Source: Lycium barbarum
Lineage: Eukaryota; Streptophyta; Magnoliopsida; Solanales; Solanaceae
Assembly (NCBI RefSeq): GCF_019175385.1
Contig: NC_083344.1
Coordinates: 29,948,231 to 30,012,230, forward strand
Direction: 5' to 3'
Length of the DNA stretch: 64,000 nucleotides
The translations under genes and the position numbers were made by a program. Positions 22,048 to 33,248 of this stretch are shown in pieces. Numbering within the stretch: position 1 is the first letter of the stretch; every line of letters begins with the position of its first letter. The notes under the pieces were generated by a model that had not been told where the DNA came from, did no database searches, and worked only from the letters and a program-made list of their open reading frames with translations.

Positions 22048-22745
22048 AAAAAAAATCAGAAAACTGTAACGCAAAAAGAATTCTAGGTTGGTTAGAAGTA
22101 AAACCACATCGAGGTTGAAAACTGAAAGAAAATAAAGTGGTGGAAAGAAAAGAGGCGAACTAAGGTGAAAAGATGTTGTAGTGTTCAAGGAGGGTGAGTC
22201 ACTAATATCCAAAAAGTATCCGACCCGTCCCTAAACCTGCATTACAAGCCGAAACAAGTCCTAATGAGATCACAACCGAACAATCCTAGGATGAGAACAT
22301 AGAAAATAAGGGCAAGCCTATGGTATTTGCATGTGTAAATATGAATTTTCTTCGTGAGTGTGAGTGTTTTTCTCTTCTCTTTCGTCTTCGTCCCATTCTT
22401 GTCGTATATATGTGTGTTGGGACATTCTTTGGTCTATGTGAGGGCATAAGGATGAAAATTGAACAAAATAAAGTGACCGCCTAAAGTACCGTTTGTGTGC
22501 ACCATAATATGTTCGATAATATGATGTCATTCATTGAAGCTTCATGGTTAGTCGTAGTGTTCTTGAGTTGTGTATGTTGCTTTAAAACAGAAATTAGGGT
22601 GGTCCTTGGAAGAAAAACATGCATGCCGGTAGTTCAGAGTCAAAACCAATATAGACATTGTTATTCTATGATATCTAGGTATTAGATTGAGTCGTGGTTT
22701 GTATGGCTTGCTTGAGGACAAGCAAATACTTTAAGTTGGGGGTGT
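21206..22745 (+). other. 3' non-coding region of B with two polypurine-tract-like sites
   Basis: No credible gene. An internal ATAAGTTGGGGGTGG (about 21965-21979) resembles the true polypurine tract TTAAGTTGGGGGTGT just before the 3' LTR (22731-22745). A (TA)n-(A)n microsatellite lies at 22016-22053 and a poly-A run at 21235-21246. Two tracts about 770 bp apart are reported in some Athila/Tat elements that carry an extra 3' gene. Confidence 0.6.
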
Positions 22746-24017
22746 TGATGTGGCGTGAATTTACACCATAATCGATGCTTTTTAACTATAAGTTTTACTT
22801 GTTTTTAAGCAAGTCTGTATTATTTTACGTGGTTTTTGTCATGTTTCAGGTTATACGAGGTCCCTAGAGCCTAAGTGTGGAAAACAAGCAAAAAAGTTGC
22901 AAAACTGGGGATAACTGGAAGTTCTGGAAATTTTCGCGAAATATTGCTCTTCGCGATCGCGCGGCAAGATCACGCGGTCGCGGTGACGCTCGTCCGTGAC
23001 ACTGCGCGAACGCGCAGTTAGTTCACGCGGTCGCGGTCACGCGCGTCCGTGACCCTGCGCGATCGCGGTTCCTCTTCTCGCGTTCGCGATTCGTAAACGA
23101 AGCAATTACACGCGATCGCGCAGTGACGTGGCGCGATCGCATTGAAGGATTTTTCTGCGTTTTCGACCAGAACTCGGATTTTGACGATGCCTTCCATCCC
23201 AGTTCATATAAATAGAAAACTAGGGCAAAATATCAGATCATCTTTGGCAGCTCCCACAAGTTGGAGGCTAGGGTTCCTACAAAAATGTTCTCTCTTCTTT
23301 TTAATCCTTGTTGATGGAAATCTCTTGGTGACAATTAAGATTGATACTCTTGTTGTGCTTATTTATTCATTTGCATTGTTCTTAATCAAGTAAGTTTTTG
23401 CTTTTTTAATTATTCTTGTTCTTGAATGTTTTCATTGGATTAGCTAACCTTTGAACTCGCCCATTTACTTTGTTTGAAACTCGGAAGAGGAAGAACGGAG
23501 TTCGGATAGAATAATTAACATGAATTTGGGGCGTTAACCCTCATCTAATGGAAGTTGACCTAGGAATAGGCAATACCACTTATAGCCATATTCGGGTGTT
23601 CTTAATGCTCCTAATTGCTTGAGGGATCTTCAATTGGGTAGTCTAGTTAATCTTCGGAAGAAGTTAATTTAGAGTCATTATCCGAGGCTAAATAACATAA
23701 ACTTGCTATTATTTACAATTCGTGAAATAGATTGGATCGTTACTTGAGAAGTAGTTTCCCTTCTTCCATTCTTGTTGCCATTGATCAATTTACTTGCTTT
23801 GTAGATTAGAATTTATATTTCCATATTTTATAAAAACCTTATCAAAAACAACCATTGATGCGTTCGGGCATAGCTATTGTTAGTGATAATTCCTAATCTG
23901 CTTAAATCACCTACATATTGTTCTCTGTGGGATTCGACCCCGACTCATAGTTGGGTAAATTATATTTGCATACGACTGTGCCCATTCTAATTAATAGGGT
24001 GGATTTGGACGTTATCA
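22746..24017 (+). repeat. 3' LTR of B
   Basis: A 1,272 bp LTR with a single copy of the segment that is duplicated in the 5' LTR. GCGATCGC sites lie near 22954, 23060, 23112 and 23133. It ends GACGTTATCA at 24017, directly followed by the GCCAT target duplication. Confidence 0.93.
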
Positions 24018-24566
24018 GCCATACGTACCACTTTGGAAACATTTTGTGAAATAAACCTTCGTATCAGCTAAGTATTCGATTATTTTGGGTTATGAAATGA
24101 CTTATGAAATCATTATGTTTTGAAAGGATATTTTGAAATATGATTTGCATTTGTTTGCTCACGACTCCGCTCGTGCCTTATTTTGACTTCGTTCACCGGT
24201 TGCCGGGCCGGTTATGATTCGTGCGCCCTATGATAATTCGGCCGTATGCTGTGTTACGGTTCCCGAGACCTCGCCATAGGGCCGGGTTCCGTTTGGAGTT
24301 ATGCTGTGATATGGCTAGTGATGCGATACGCTCACTTATGTTTGTGTTCGGGGATGTACGGAGATTCGAAACCTTCTGGTGTTATGCTGTGTGTGGCGCC
24401 AGCGTCGGAGTGGCGACCACGTTGTTGAGCGTTTGCATGATTTCGTTTGCATTATGTATATGTATATGATTTGATACGGATTTTGACATACTGATTGGTA
24501 CTTCCCTTTGATATCCGGTTTGCTTTCAGTTTTGGCTCATATTTCTGTACTTCGTGCTTTACATAC

Positions 24567-24623
24567 TCAGTACATATTTCGTACTGACCCCCTTTCTTCG
24601 GGGACTGCGTTTCATGCCCGCAG
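24567..24623 (+). promoter_or_regulatory. Three-hairpin block, A 5' LTR
   Basis: TCAGTAC-ATATTTC-GTACTGA, then CCCC-loop-GGGG, then CTGCG-loop-CGCAG follow each other almost without gaps. The 3' LTR copy is 32677-32733. The block lies between the inferred transcription start and the LTR end, so it would be present in the RNA. A role in 3' end formation, dimerisation or packaging is possible but untested. Confidence 0.65.
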
Positions 24624-25142
24624 GTACAGACATTGGTGATCCTCCATTGTAGGCTTCACTCTCTGCTATTTCGGAGTACTCCTTCTTGACTCGGAGTCCA
24701 CTTTTGGTACAGACTTCTCTTGCTATGTATATGTTCTCTACATTTGACTATTTGGGTACGGCGGGGCCCTGTCTCGCCATATGTCTTTGTTTTGAATTCG
24801 TAAAGGCCTGTAGTTATGTATGTGGGGCGAGGGTCCTATGTATGTTTGTTTGATTTTATTTTCTGGTCTTACAGCGGTCAGTTTGTGATGATGGCCATAA
24901 ATGGCCCTTATGCTTATATTTGCACTTATGACCGGCGATGTCTATTCCCCCACTCCTTTTGGATTCGATATGACATTTTGATTTGCGCGACCGCTCAAGA
25001 CATATTTTGATATAATCTATGTTTGATATGACTTTTATGAACTTTTGAAATAAGTTTGGATTCGATAAATGAATGTGCGATTTGGTCTGGGTACTCAGGT
25101 AGGGTGCCAGTCGCGGCCCACGGGGCTGGGTCGTGACAAAAG

Positions 25143-25154
25143 TGGTATCAGAGC
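25143..25154 (+). other. Primer binding site of A
   Basis: TGGTATCAGAGC, an exact match to the complement of the initiator-Met tRNA 3' end, four bases after the 5' LTR terminus. Confidence 0.92.
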
Positions 25155-25311
25155 AGTTTGTCCTCGGAATGTCTACAGGCCGTGTCTCGTAGAGTGTTGT
25201 CTATCGATGTGTTGTGCACCACATCTATACACAGGGAACTACAGGGCATTTAGGATGTTACTTTCTTTGGAATCTTAGATCGTGCGATAGAGCTGTGTTA
25301 TTAGGATTATT

Positions 25312-25341
25312 CTGATCTGACTCGTTCTTGTGTTTGCAGTG
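25312..25341 (+). other. 3' splice-like site before gag in A
   Basis: A branch-like CTGAC, a T-rich stretch and TGTTTGCAG end at 25339, leaving two bases (TG) before the gag ATG at 25342. C (AG at 41409) and G (AG at 49740) have the same arrangement with the same two-base spacing, although the bases upstream differ. I propose this as the acceptor of a leader intron. Confidence 0.55.
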
Positions 25342-28300
25342 ATGCCTCCGAAAAAGGCAACAGCGGCCTAGAAGGGCAAGGCGAGGATGGGAGAGACTAG
25401 TCAGGCACAGCGAGCTACTCGGGCTCGTGTTTATGATTTGCCTGAGGTTGTGCCTCATTCTGAGGGGTCTGCTACACCCGCACTAGTACAGCCTGGAGCA
25501 GGACCTTCAGCAGCTCCAGAGGTCCGTGTACCCGCTCCCGAGACTCCAGCTCCTCAGCCAGGGGCGGAGGATAGGACCCTGAGGGAGGCTGTACAGTTGC
25601 TGACTACACTGGTGGCAGGACAGGCTCGCCGACGCGGGCAGAGGGACGATGATGATGACGACAGGCTGGACAGCCTGAGAGTTCGGGAGTTTTTATTATG
25701 TGGCCCTCCAGAGTTTTTCGGGTCTAAGCCTGACGAGGACCCCCACGACTTTATTCGGGGGATGCAGCGCTCACTGGACTTGGTCAGGGCTTCAGAGACC
25801 GAGTCGGTCGAGCTGGCTTCGCACAGACTTCGAGATGTTTCCACTCACTGGTACGAGACTTAGGAGTTATCTAGGGGTGAGGGTGCTCCTCCAGCTACGT
25901 GGGATCAGTTTGTGACAGCATTCACCCGCCACTTTCTGCCCCCAGAGTTACGGCGGGCGCGGGCTGACCGATTTTTACATCTGCAGCAGAGGGGTCGGAG
26001 TGTTCGCGAGTATATTCTTGAGTTTGATTCTCTGGCCCGATATGCACCGGCCGTGGTAGCAGATATGTCCGATCGGATGCACAGATATGTTATGGGATTG
26101 GATCGGTATTTGATTGACGGCTGTATGGCGGTGTCATTACAGACAGATATGGACATTGCCCGACTTCAGGCCTATGCGATGGGTATGGAGGACCGTCACA
26201 GGTCTGATCACTCTGGTAGAGATCGGGACAGGAGGCCGCCCAAGAGGGCTAGGTCCGCAGGTTATTCCGGGGATTCTCGAGGCGGACAGCCTCAGCAGCA
26301 GCAGTCAGGCAGACAGCTACATCCGTCCGGCCGGAGTACTCAGTCAGGCAGCCGGAGATTTGATAGTGCGGGACCGTCTGGGGCCGGTCAGAGCTCCAAA
26401 GCGGCAGGTTCACAGGTATCCAGAGGCCCCAGCGAGGCCAGACCACCCAGGCCCCGTTGTTCTCATTGCGGGAAGTCTCATCCTGGGGAGTGCTATCGAG
26501 CCACTGGAGCTTGTTTTTCGTGTGGTGGTCAGGGCCATTTTATGAGAGATTGTCCGTTGGCTAGCGGTTCTGGTAGTGTGGCTCAGCCGACAGGGTCAGC
26601 CGCCGGTTCATCATCTGCTCCATCTGTTGCACGCCCTGGAGGGCGAGGTATGCCAGCACCGGCAGGACGCGGTCGAGGCCGCGGTGGCGTTTCAGATTCT
26701 AGCGGTCCCTCGAACCGCATATATGCTTTGGCCAGCCGCCAGGATCAGGAGGCTTCGCCAAACGTCGTCACAGGTACATTACTGGTTTTTTCCAGATCTG
26801 TATATGCATTGATTGACCCTGGTTCTACTTTATCATATATTTCCCCGCTCGTTGCTAGTAAGATTGGGATAGTGTCTGAGCCTATAGAGCCATTTGAGGT
26901 AGCTACGCCGGTTGGGGATTTTGTTATAGCGAGACAGATCTATAGGGATTGTTCTGTGACTATTTATGATCGTTGCACTAAGGCTGATCTGATAGAGTTA
27001 GACATGCTTGAGTTTGATGTCATTATGGGTATGGACTGGTTGTCTTCCTGTTATGCTAATGTTGACTGCCAGAAAAAGGTAGTCCGTTTTCAGTTTCCAG
27101 GGGAACCAGTCATAGAGTGGTTCGGATCCACAACATCGCCGAGGGATAAGTTTATTTCATACCTCAAGGCTAAGAAGATGATCCAGAAGGGTTATGTCTA
27201 TCATTTGGTTCGTGTGCACGATACTGCAGCGGAGATACCTACCCTTCAGTCTGTTCCGGTCGTCAGTGAGTTTCCAGATGTATATCCCGACGAGCTTCCT
27301 GGCCTTCCGCCTGAGCGGGAGATTGATTTTACTATAGAGTTGTTGCCAGACACGCAGCCTATATCTATTCCTCTGTACAGGATGGCACCGGCTGAATTGA
27401 AAGAGTTGAAGGAGCAGCTGAAAGGTTTGTTGGATAAGGGCTTTGTCAGACCCAGCACATCACCCTGGGGAGTGCCGGTATTGTTTGTTAGAAAGAAAGA
27501 TGGGTCACTGCAGATGTGTATCGACTACCGGCAGCTGAATAAGGTGACTATTAAGAATAAATATCCCTTCCCCCGGATTGATGACTTGTTTGATCAGCTG
27601 TAGGGTGCTAAATATTTTTCGAAGGTAGATCTGCGCTCAGGTTATCATCAGGTGCGAGTGCGGGAGTCAGATATCCCGAAGACTGCTTTCAGGACCCGGT
27701 ACGGGCACTATGAGTTCAGAGTTATGTCTTTCGGGCTGACTAATGCTCCAGCGGTATTTATGGATCTGATGAATCGGGTATTTCGGCCTTTTCTAGACAT
27801 GTTTGTTATTGTGTTTATTGATGATATTCTGAATTACTCGTGATCAGCCGAGGAGCAATAAGATCATTTGAGGACGGTACTTGGCATTCTCCGTCAGCAG
27901 AAGTTATATGCTAAATTCTCCAAATGTGAATTCTGGTTGACTTCTGTGGCATTCTTGGGCCATATTGTCGGTGCAGACGGTATTCGGGTCGATACGCAGA
28001 AGATTGAGGCTATACAGAATTGGCCCAGGCCTACTACACCGACAGAGGTGCGCAGCTTTCTAGGATTGGCCGGATATTATCGCAGGTTCGTGGAGGAATT
28101 TGCTTCTATTGCAGCACCACTGATGAGGCTTACTCAGAAAGCAGCGAAATTCCAGTGGACAGATGGCTGCGAGCGCAGCTTTCAGATGCTGAAAGAGAGA
28201 TTGGTTACAGCACTAGTTTTGGCTCTTCCAGAGGGACCCGACGGGTATGTTGTCTATTGTGACGCCTCTGGTATTGGGATAGGTTGTGTATTGATGCAGC

Positions 28301-30300
28301 ACGGTCGAGTCATAGCCTATGCTTCCCGGCAGCTCAGACCGCACGAGAAGAATTATCCCACTCATGATCTTGAGTTGGCCGCAGTAATTCATGCTTTGAA
28401 GATTTGGCGGCATTATTTATATGGGGTCCATGTTGATATTTATACGGACTATAAGAGTCTCCAGTATATTTTTAAGCAGAAGGAGCTAAATTTGCGGCAG
28501 CGGAGATGGCTTGAGTTACTAAAGGATTACGACGTTGATATTCTGTACCATCCGGGGAAAGCCAATGTGGTAGCTGATGTGCTTAGCCGCAAGTCCGTAG
28601 GCAGTCTGGCTGGTGTACCATCTGATAAGAGAGATTTGGTTCGTGATATTCATCAACTGGCCAGCCTCGGAGTTCGTTTGGCAGATTCTGGAGATTCTGG
28701 GATTTCTGTTCGTGCAGTTGCTGAATCATCTATTATTCAGGAGGTAAAGCAGTGCCAGTTTGAAGATCCTCTTCTGATTCAGTACAGAGATGTGGCTCTT
28801 AATAAAGCAAAGACTCAGTTTGAGATATCGCCTGAAGGAGTATCATTATATGACGGCAGATTCTGTGTACCGGACGTTGCGGGCTTACGGCGGCAGATTA
28901 TGGGCGAGGCCCATAATGCACGGTATTCTGTTCATCCTGGTTCCACTAAAATGTATCGGGATATCAGGTGTTTGTATTGGTGGGACGGCATGAAGAAAGA
29001 TATTGCTGAGTTTGTTAGTCAGTGCCCAAACTGCCAGCAAGTTAAGATCGAGCATCAGAAGCCCGGTGGATTATTACAGGAGATGGAGATTCCAGCCTGG
29101 AAATGGGAGATGATTAATATGGATTTCGTTGTTGGGTTACCGCGCACTCCACGCAGGTACGACTCTATCTGCGTTATTGTTGACAGGCTGACGAAATCAG
29201 CCCATTTCCTTCCGTTTCGGACTACTTATTCGGCTGAGGACTATGCCAGATTGTATATCAGAGAGATAGTCAGACTTCACGGAGTCCCTATATCTATTAT
29301 TACTGACCGAGGTGCCCAGTTTACAGCTAATTTCTGGAGGTCATTTCAGGAGGGATTAGGGACTCAGGTGAGCCTCAGTACAGCTTTTCACCCTCAGTCC
29401 GACGGACAGGCCGAGCGCACTATTCAGACGCTCGAAGATATGTTGCAGGCCTGCGTTATTGATTTTCGAGGCAGCTGGGATGATCATTTGCCGCTTATTG
29501 AGTTTGCCTATAATAACAGTTATCACTCCAGCATCCAGATGGCTCCGTACGAGGCCCTTTATGGCAGGAAATGCAGATCTCCTATTGGTTGGTTTGACGT
29601 GGGCGAGACTAAGCTGATTGGGCCAGATGTGATCCAGGAAGCTGTAGATAAGGTAAAGCTTATTCGAGAACGATTATTGGCTGCTCAGAGTCGACAGAAA
29701 GCTTATGCAGATAGACGACGTCGACCGTTAGAGTTCCAGATTGGCGACTGGGTGTTCCTGAAGGTGTCGCCCATGAAGGGTGTCATGAGATTCGGTAGAA
29801 AGGGTAAGTTGAGCCCCCGGTACATTGGGCCGTATCAGATCGTTCGAAAGATAGGCGAGGTCGCCTATGAGGTAGACTTACCATCCGACTTGGAGGCCGT
29901 ACACCCGGTGTTTCATGTGTCTATGTTGCGCAAATGTATTGGTGATCATTCCAGGATATTCCCAGTTGATGACATTCAGGTGACGGAGCAGTTATCTTAT
30001 GACGAGCAGCCTGTATCTATTCTGGATCGACAGGTGCGGAGACTACGCACTAAAGAAGTGCCCTCCGTCAAAGTCCTGTGGCGCAACAATAATCGGGAGG
30101 AGATGACTTGGGAGGCGGAGGACGAGATGAAGAAGAAATACCCCCATTTGTTCCCGACGTCCATAGGTAATCTGAACCTTTCAGTTGTTATGTTGGTTGA
30201 TAAAAATAATTTTTGTATGCCACAAATAATAAAGAACTCCCCCGCCTGGGTCATAAGACTTTATAAGGTTAATTTACCATTCGGGGACGAATGTTCTTAA
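25342..30300 (+). pseudogene. gag-pol: gag-pol polyprotein of A, one frame with five stops
   Basis: One frame of 1,653 codons runs through the whole region, without frameshifts. It encodes Gag with a basic, Gln/Arg-rich C-terminus and a CCHC knuckle [14 protein letters not shown] (26515-26556), and protease with [10 protein letters not shown] (Asp at 26815). RT follows, with catalytic FIDDIL (Asp pair 27820-27825), and RNase H (YCDASG, 28255 on). Integrase has an HHCC zinc region (about 28920-29040) and the D, D, E residues at 29122, 29305 and 29413. Then come a PRYIGPY GPY/F motif and a chromodomain-like [13 protein letters not shown] tail (about 30010-30150). These place it in the Tekay/Del chromoviruses. 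In-frame stops lie at 25369 (TAG), 25861 (TAG), 27601 (TAG), 27841 (TGA) and 27859 (TAA). Where relatives show the ancestral residue it is Gln or Arg, so C-to-T change is the likely cause. The copy is inactive as it stands but lightly damaged. Confidence 0.95.
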
Positions 30301-30311
30301 GGGGGGGAGAA
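30278..30311 (+). promoter_or_regulatory. Polypurine tract and palindrome of A
   Basis: CATTCG-GGGA-CGAATG (30278-30293) is followed by TTAAGGGGGGGAGAA (30297-30311), abutting the 3' LTR. The end of the Pol frame overlaps this signal: the stop codon is at 30298-30300. Confidence 0.88.
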
Positions 30312-33248
30312 TGTTATGTTCCGTGTTTTCGTATAATTGGAAATCGAGAAATAATTAAGACTTGTGTGTTATGAGGAAATATTTTGATTTTAGTGGATAT
30401 GACTATGTTGGTTATGAAATTATTGGTGCTAAGACATTGGGGAAGGCCGATGGTAAATTTGGAATTTCGGAAATTAGTTTCGGGAATTACAAAATGGGAC
30501 TTCTAATGAATTGGGCCAAGAAAATTGGAACAAAATTTAGGCCCAAGTCCAATGGGGTGGCCGGCCACAAGGCAAGGCCCAAGCCCCTCATTAAGTGGTC
30601 ATGTGATTTTCACATGACCCTTAGTTGATATATATCCATATCTTCCCTTGTAATTATCAAGAAGCCATACCAAACACAAAAAAAAAAATTGAACAATACT
30701 CCTAGCATAGCTCTCGGCCGAGCTTGAAAAAGAGAGAAAGAAAAAAAAAATCTAGCCTTGTTTTAATCCTAAAAATCGTGTCCTTGTTGTAGTTATAGCA
30801 AGCGCAAGACGCTCTTCAACGTGATACAATTTATTTGGAGGAAGAATCACGTTTGCGACAAGTCGGATTTTCAAGAAAAGGTAAGAATTTTGTTACTTTA
30901 ATGTTATGGAATTGGTATGAATATGTTAAGGATTAATAATAGGCGAGAATTCCGTAACTTTGATGTGTGAATGAAGCCGTGTGTGTGTGTGTGTTTTGCA
31001 TAGTGGCCGTGAGCCCTAAGAAGGAGAAAGGAGTGTGAGTTTGATCTTGTTTAGTTTGTTCAATGTGTCGTTGCGACCTTTATGTCGTAAATGAACGTTT
31101 AAGGAATTGAATTGGCGTTGGAAAAGGATTTCGGATCATTACGGGAAAGTGTATACCTTTTATATATTTGCGTATATCATTGTATATCTTTGATACTAAA
31201 GACTTTAAATGTGACTTATGGTTGATGTTAATGAATTTGGAGTGAAACAATGAGAGTTAGAACGTTCGTCGTAATTTTTGATGTTTTGAATGAAATATGG
31301 AAAGGAATGAATTTCGGGAAACTTTGTATATGATTAGGAATATATGTGAGGTGTGATTGAATAATCTTGTATGAGTGAATGAATACAATAATGTGGATAT
31401 AAGTTTGGAATTGTGAAGTTTGAATGAAAGATTGTCAACTTGTGTAGTACGGTAGGACTTTGAAGCTAGAATGACTTGATTATGGTTTGTGTTGTTTGAT
31501 GATGTTTGGGTTGTTGTTGTTGATGTATTTTGAGCCGAGCTAAGTCTCGGGGGTGTTAGATTTATAGGGGAAATGCTGCCGAAATTTCGGTAGACAAAAA
31601 TCAAGTTAATGGAAATCTTAAGCCTAAGAATCTCTAATTGGTAACTTTGACCATTTGCAGATTCTAGACGAAACGGGATTTGATTTTAAGGAAAGCATAA
31701 GACGTCCATAAGGTATGTAAAGCTTCCCACTTCTTCGTTTGGCATGTCTTAGTATGTTAGGTGGATATTGGAACCTCCGGAGCATTTCTGCTCCTCGAAA
31801 CCCGATCTACAAAACAACTACTATTCATTCAATTCAATTGAAGCATAAAGGTTCTATTTTGGCTAGAATGCAACCAAATGTTCGAAACCTATCGAAATGT
31901 GATCGGGTCACTTTGAAATCATTATATATGATCTTTTGGCCTTTAAATGTTCGTAAATTATGTTCGCCACCTCAATCTGACTCGAGGTGGGCCCGCTAAC
32001 CCCGAGACGCCCTCTTTGTCCTATCGGGCTCTTTTTTTGGATGAACTTCGATATGAGATCTTCGACTTTGAGACTTCCCTCTATGAATTATGTTTTGACT
32101 ATTATGATATGTTAAGTTTTGTTTTGAGCCATACGTACCACTTTGGAAACATTTTGTGAAATAAACCTTCGTATCAGCTAAGTATTCGATTATTTTGGGT
32201 TATGAAATGACTTATGAAATCATTATGTTTTGAAAGGCTATTTTGAAATATGATTTGCATTTGTTTGCTCACGACTCCGCTCGTGCCTTATTTTGACTTC
32301 GTTCACCGGTTGCCGGGCCGGTTATGATTCGTGCGCCCTATGATAATTCGGCTGTATGCTGTGTTACGATTCCCGAGACCTCGCCATAGGGCCGGGTTCC
32401 GGTTGGAGTTATGCTGTGATATGGCTAGTGATGCGATACGCTCACTTATGTTTGTGTTCGGGGATGTACGGAGATTCGAAACCTTCTGGTGTTATGCTGT
32501 GTGTGGCGCCAGCGTCGGAGTGGCGACCACGTTGTTGAGCGTTTGCATGATTTCGTTTGCATTATGTATATGTATATGATTTGATACGGATTTTGACATA
32601 CTGATTGGTACTTCCCTTTGATATCCGGTTTACTTTCAGTTTTGGCTCATATTTCTGTACTCCGTGCTTTACATACTCAGTACATATTTCGTACTGACCC
32701 CCTTTCTTCAGGGGCTGCGTTTCATGCCCGCAGGTACAGACATTGGTGATCCTCCGTTGTAGGCTTCACTCTCTGCTATTTCGGAGTACTCCTTCTTGAC
32801 TCGGAGTCCACTTTTGGTACAGGCTTCTCTTGCTATGTATATGTTCTGTACATTTGACTATTTGGGTACGGCGGGGCCCTGGCTCGCCATATGTCTTTGT
32901 TTTGAATTCGTAGAGGCCTGTAGTCATGTATGTGGGGCGAGGGTCCTGTGTATGTTTGTTTGATTTTGTTTTCTGGTCTTACAGCGGTCAGTTTGTGATG
33001 ATGGCCCTAAATGGCCCTTATGCTTATATTTGCACTTATGACCGGCGATGTCTATTCCGCCGCTCCGTTTGGATTCGATATGACATTTTGATTTGCGCGA
33101 CCGCTCAAGACATATTTTGATATAATCTATATTTGATATGACTTTTATGAACTTTTGAAATAAGTTTGGATTCGGTAAATGAATGTGCGATTTGGTCTGG
33201 GTACTCAGCTAGGGTGCTAGTCGTGGCCCACGGGGCTGGGTCGTGACA
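30312..33248 (+). repeat. 3' LTR of A, uninterrupted
   Basis: A 2,937 bp LTR with all landmarks in one piece: U3 with the 88-codon open frame (30362-30628), (TG)n at about 30979-30993, core module with intact CCGAAATTTCGG (31579-31590), splice-like AAGGTATGTAAAG near 31712, three-hairpin block 32677-32733 and TCGTGACA terminus. ATTAT follows at 33249. Confidence 0.95.

Larger units (their letters stand above)
16339..24017 (+). mobile_element. Element B: non-autonomous Athila/Tat-like element without gag-pol
   Basis: B sits between perfect target duplications (GCCAT, 16334-16338 and 24018-24022) and removing it restores A's LTR. Both LTRs begin TGATGTGGCGTG and end near GACGTTAT/CCA. The primer site matches Asp tRNA, and the 3' end has the AAGTTGGGGGTG polypurine tract typical of Athila/Tat. 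The interior contains two open frames but no protease, RT, RNase H or integrase. It is dense in GCGATCGC palindromes. B must borrow replication enzymes; what its own proteins do is unknown. Confidence 0.9.
14516..25138 (+). repeat. 5' LTR of A, split by element B
   Basis: LTR sequence occupies 14516-16338 and 24018-25138; 16339-24017 is element B. In order it holds: a U3 with a TATATATCC box near 14832, an AAAAGGTAAGAA splice-like site near 15080, a (TG)n run at about 15181-15200, the core module (15766-15797), an acceptor-like CATTTGCAG (to 15867), the 5' splice-like AAGGTATGTAAAG (GT at 15919) and the three-hairpin block (24567-24623). It terminates TCGTGACA at 25138. An 88-codon open frame at 14566-14832 is kept in the 3' LTR as well. 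Confidence 0.93.
14516..33248 (+). mobile_element. Element A: near-complete Tekay/Del-type chromovirus, interrupted by B
   Basis: The flanking target duplications are perfect (ATTAT at 14511-14515 and 33249-33253). Both LTRs run from TGTTATGTTCCG to GGGTCGTGACA. Taking out B and its duplicated target leaves a 2,939 bp 5' LTR against a 2,937 bp 3' LTR, with few differences, so the insertion is fairly recent. The order is LTR, Met-tRNA primer site, gag-pol in one frame, polypurine tract, LTR. A inserted in the interior of D and was later hit by B in its own 5' LTR. Confidence 0.95.
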
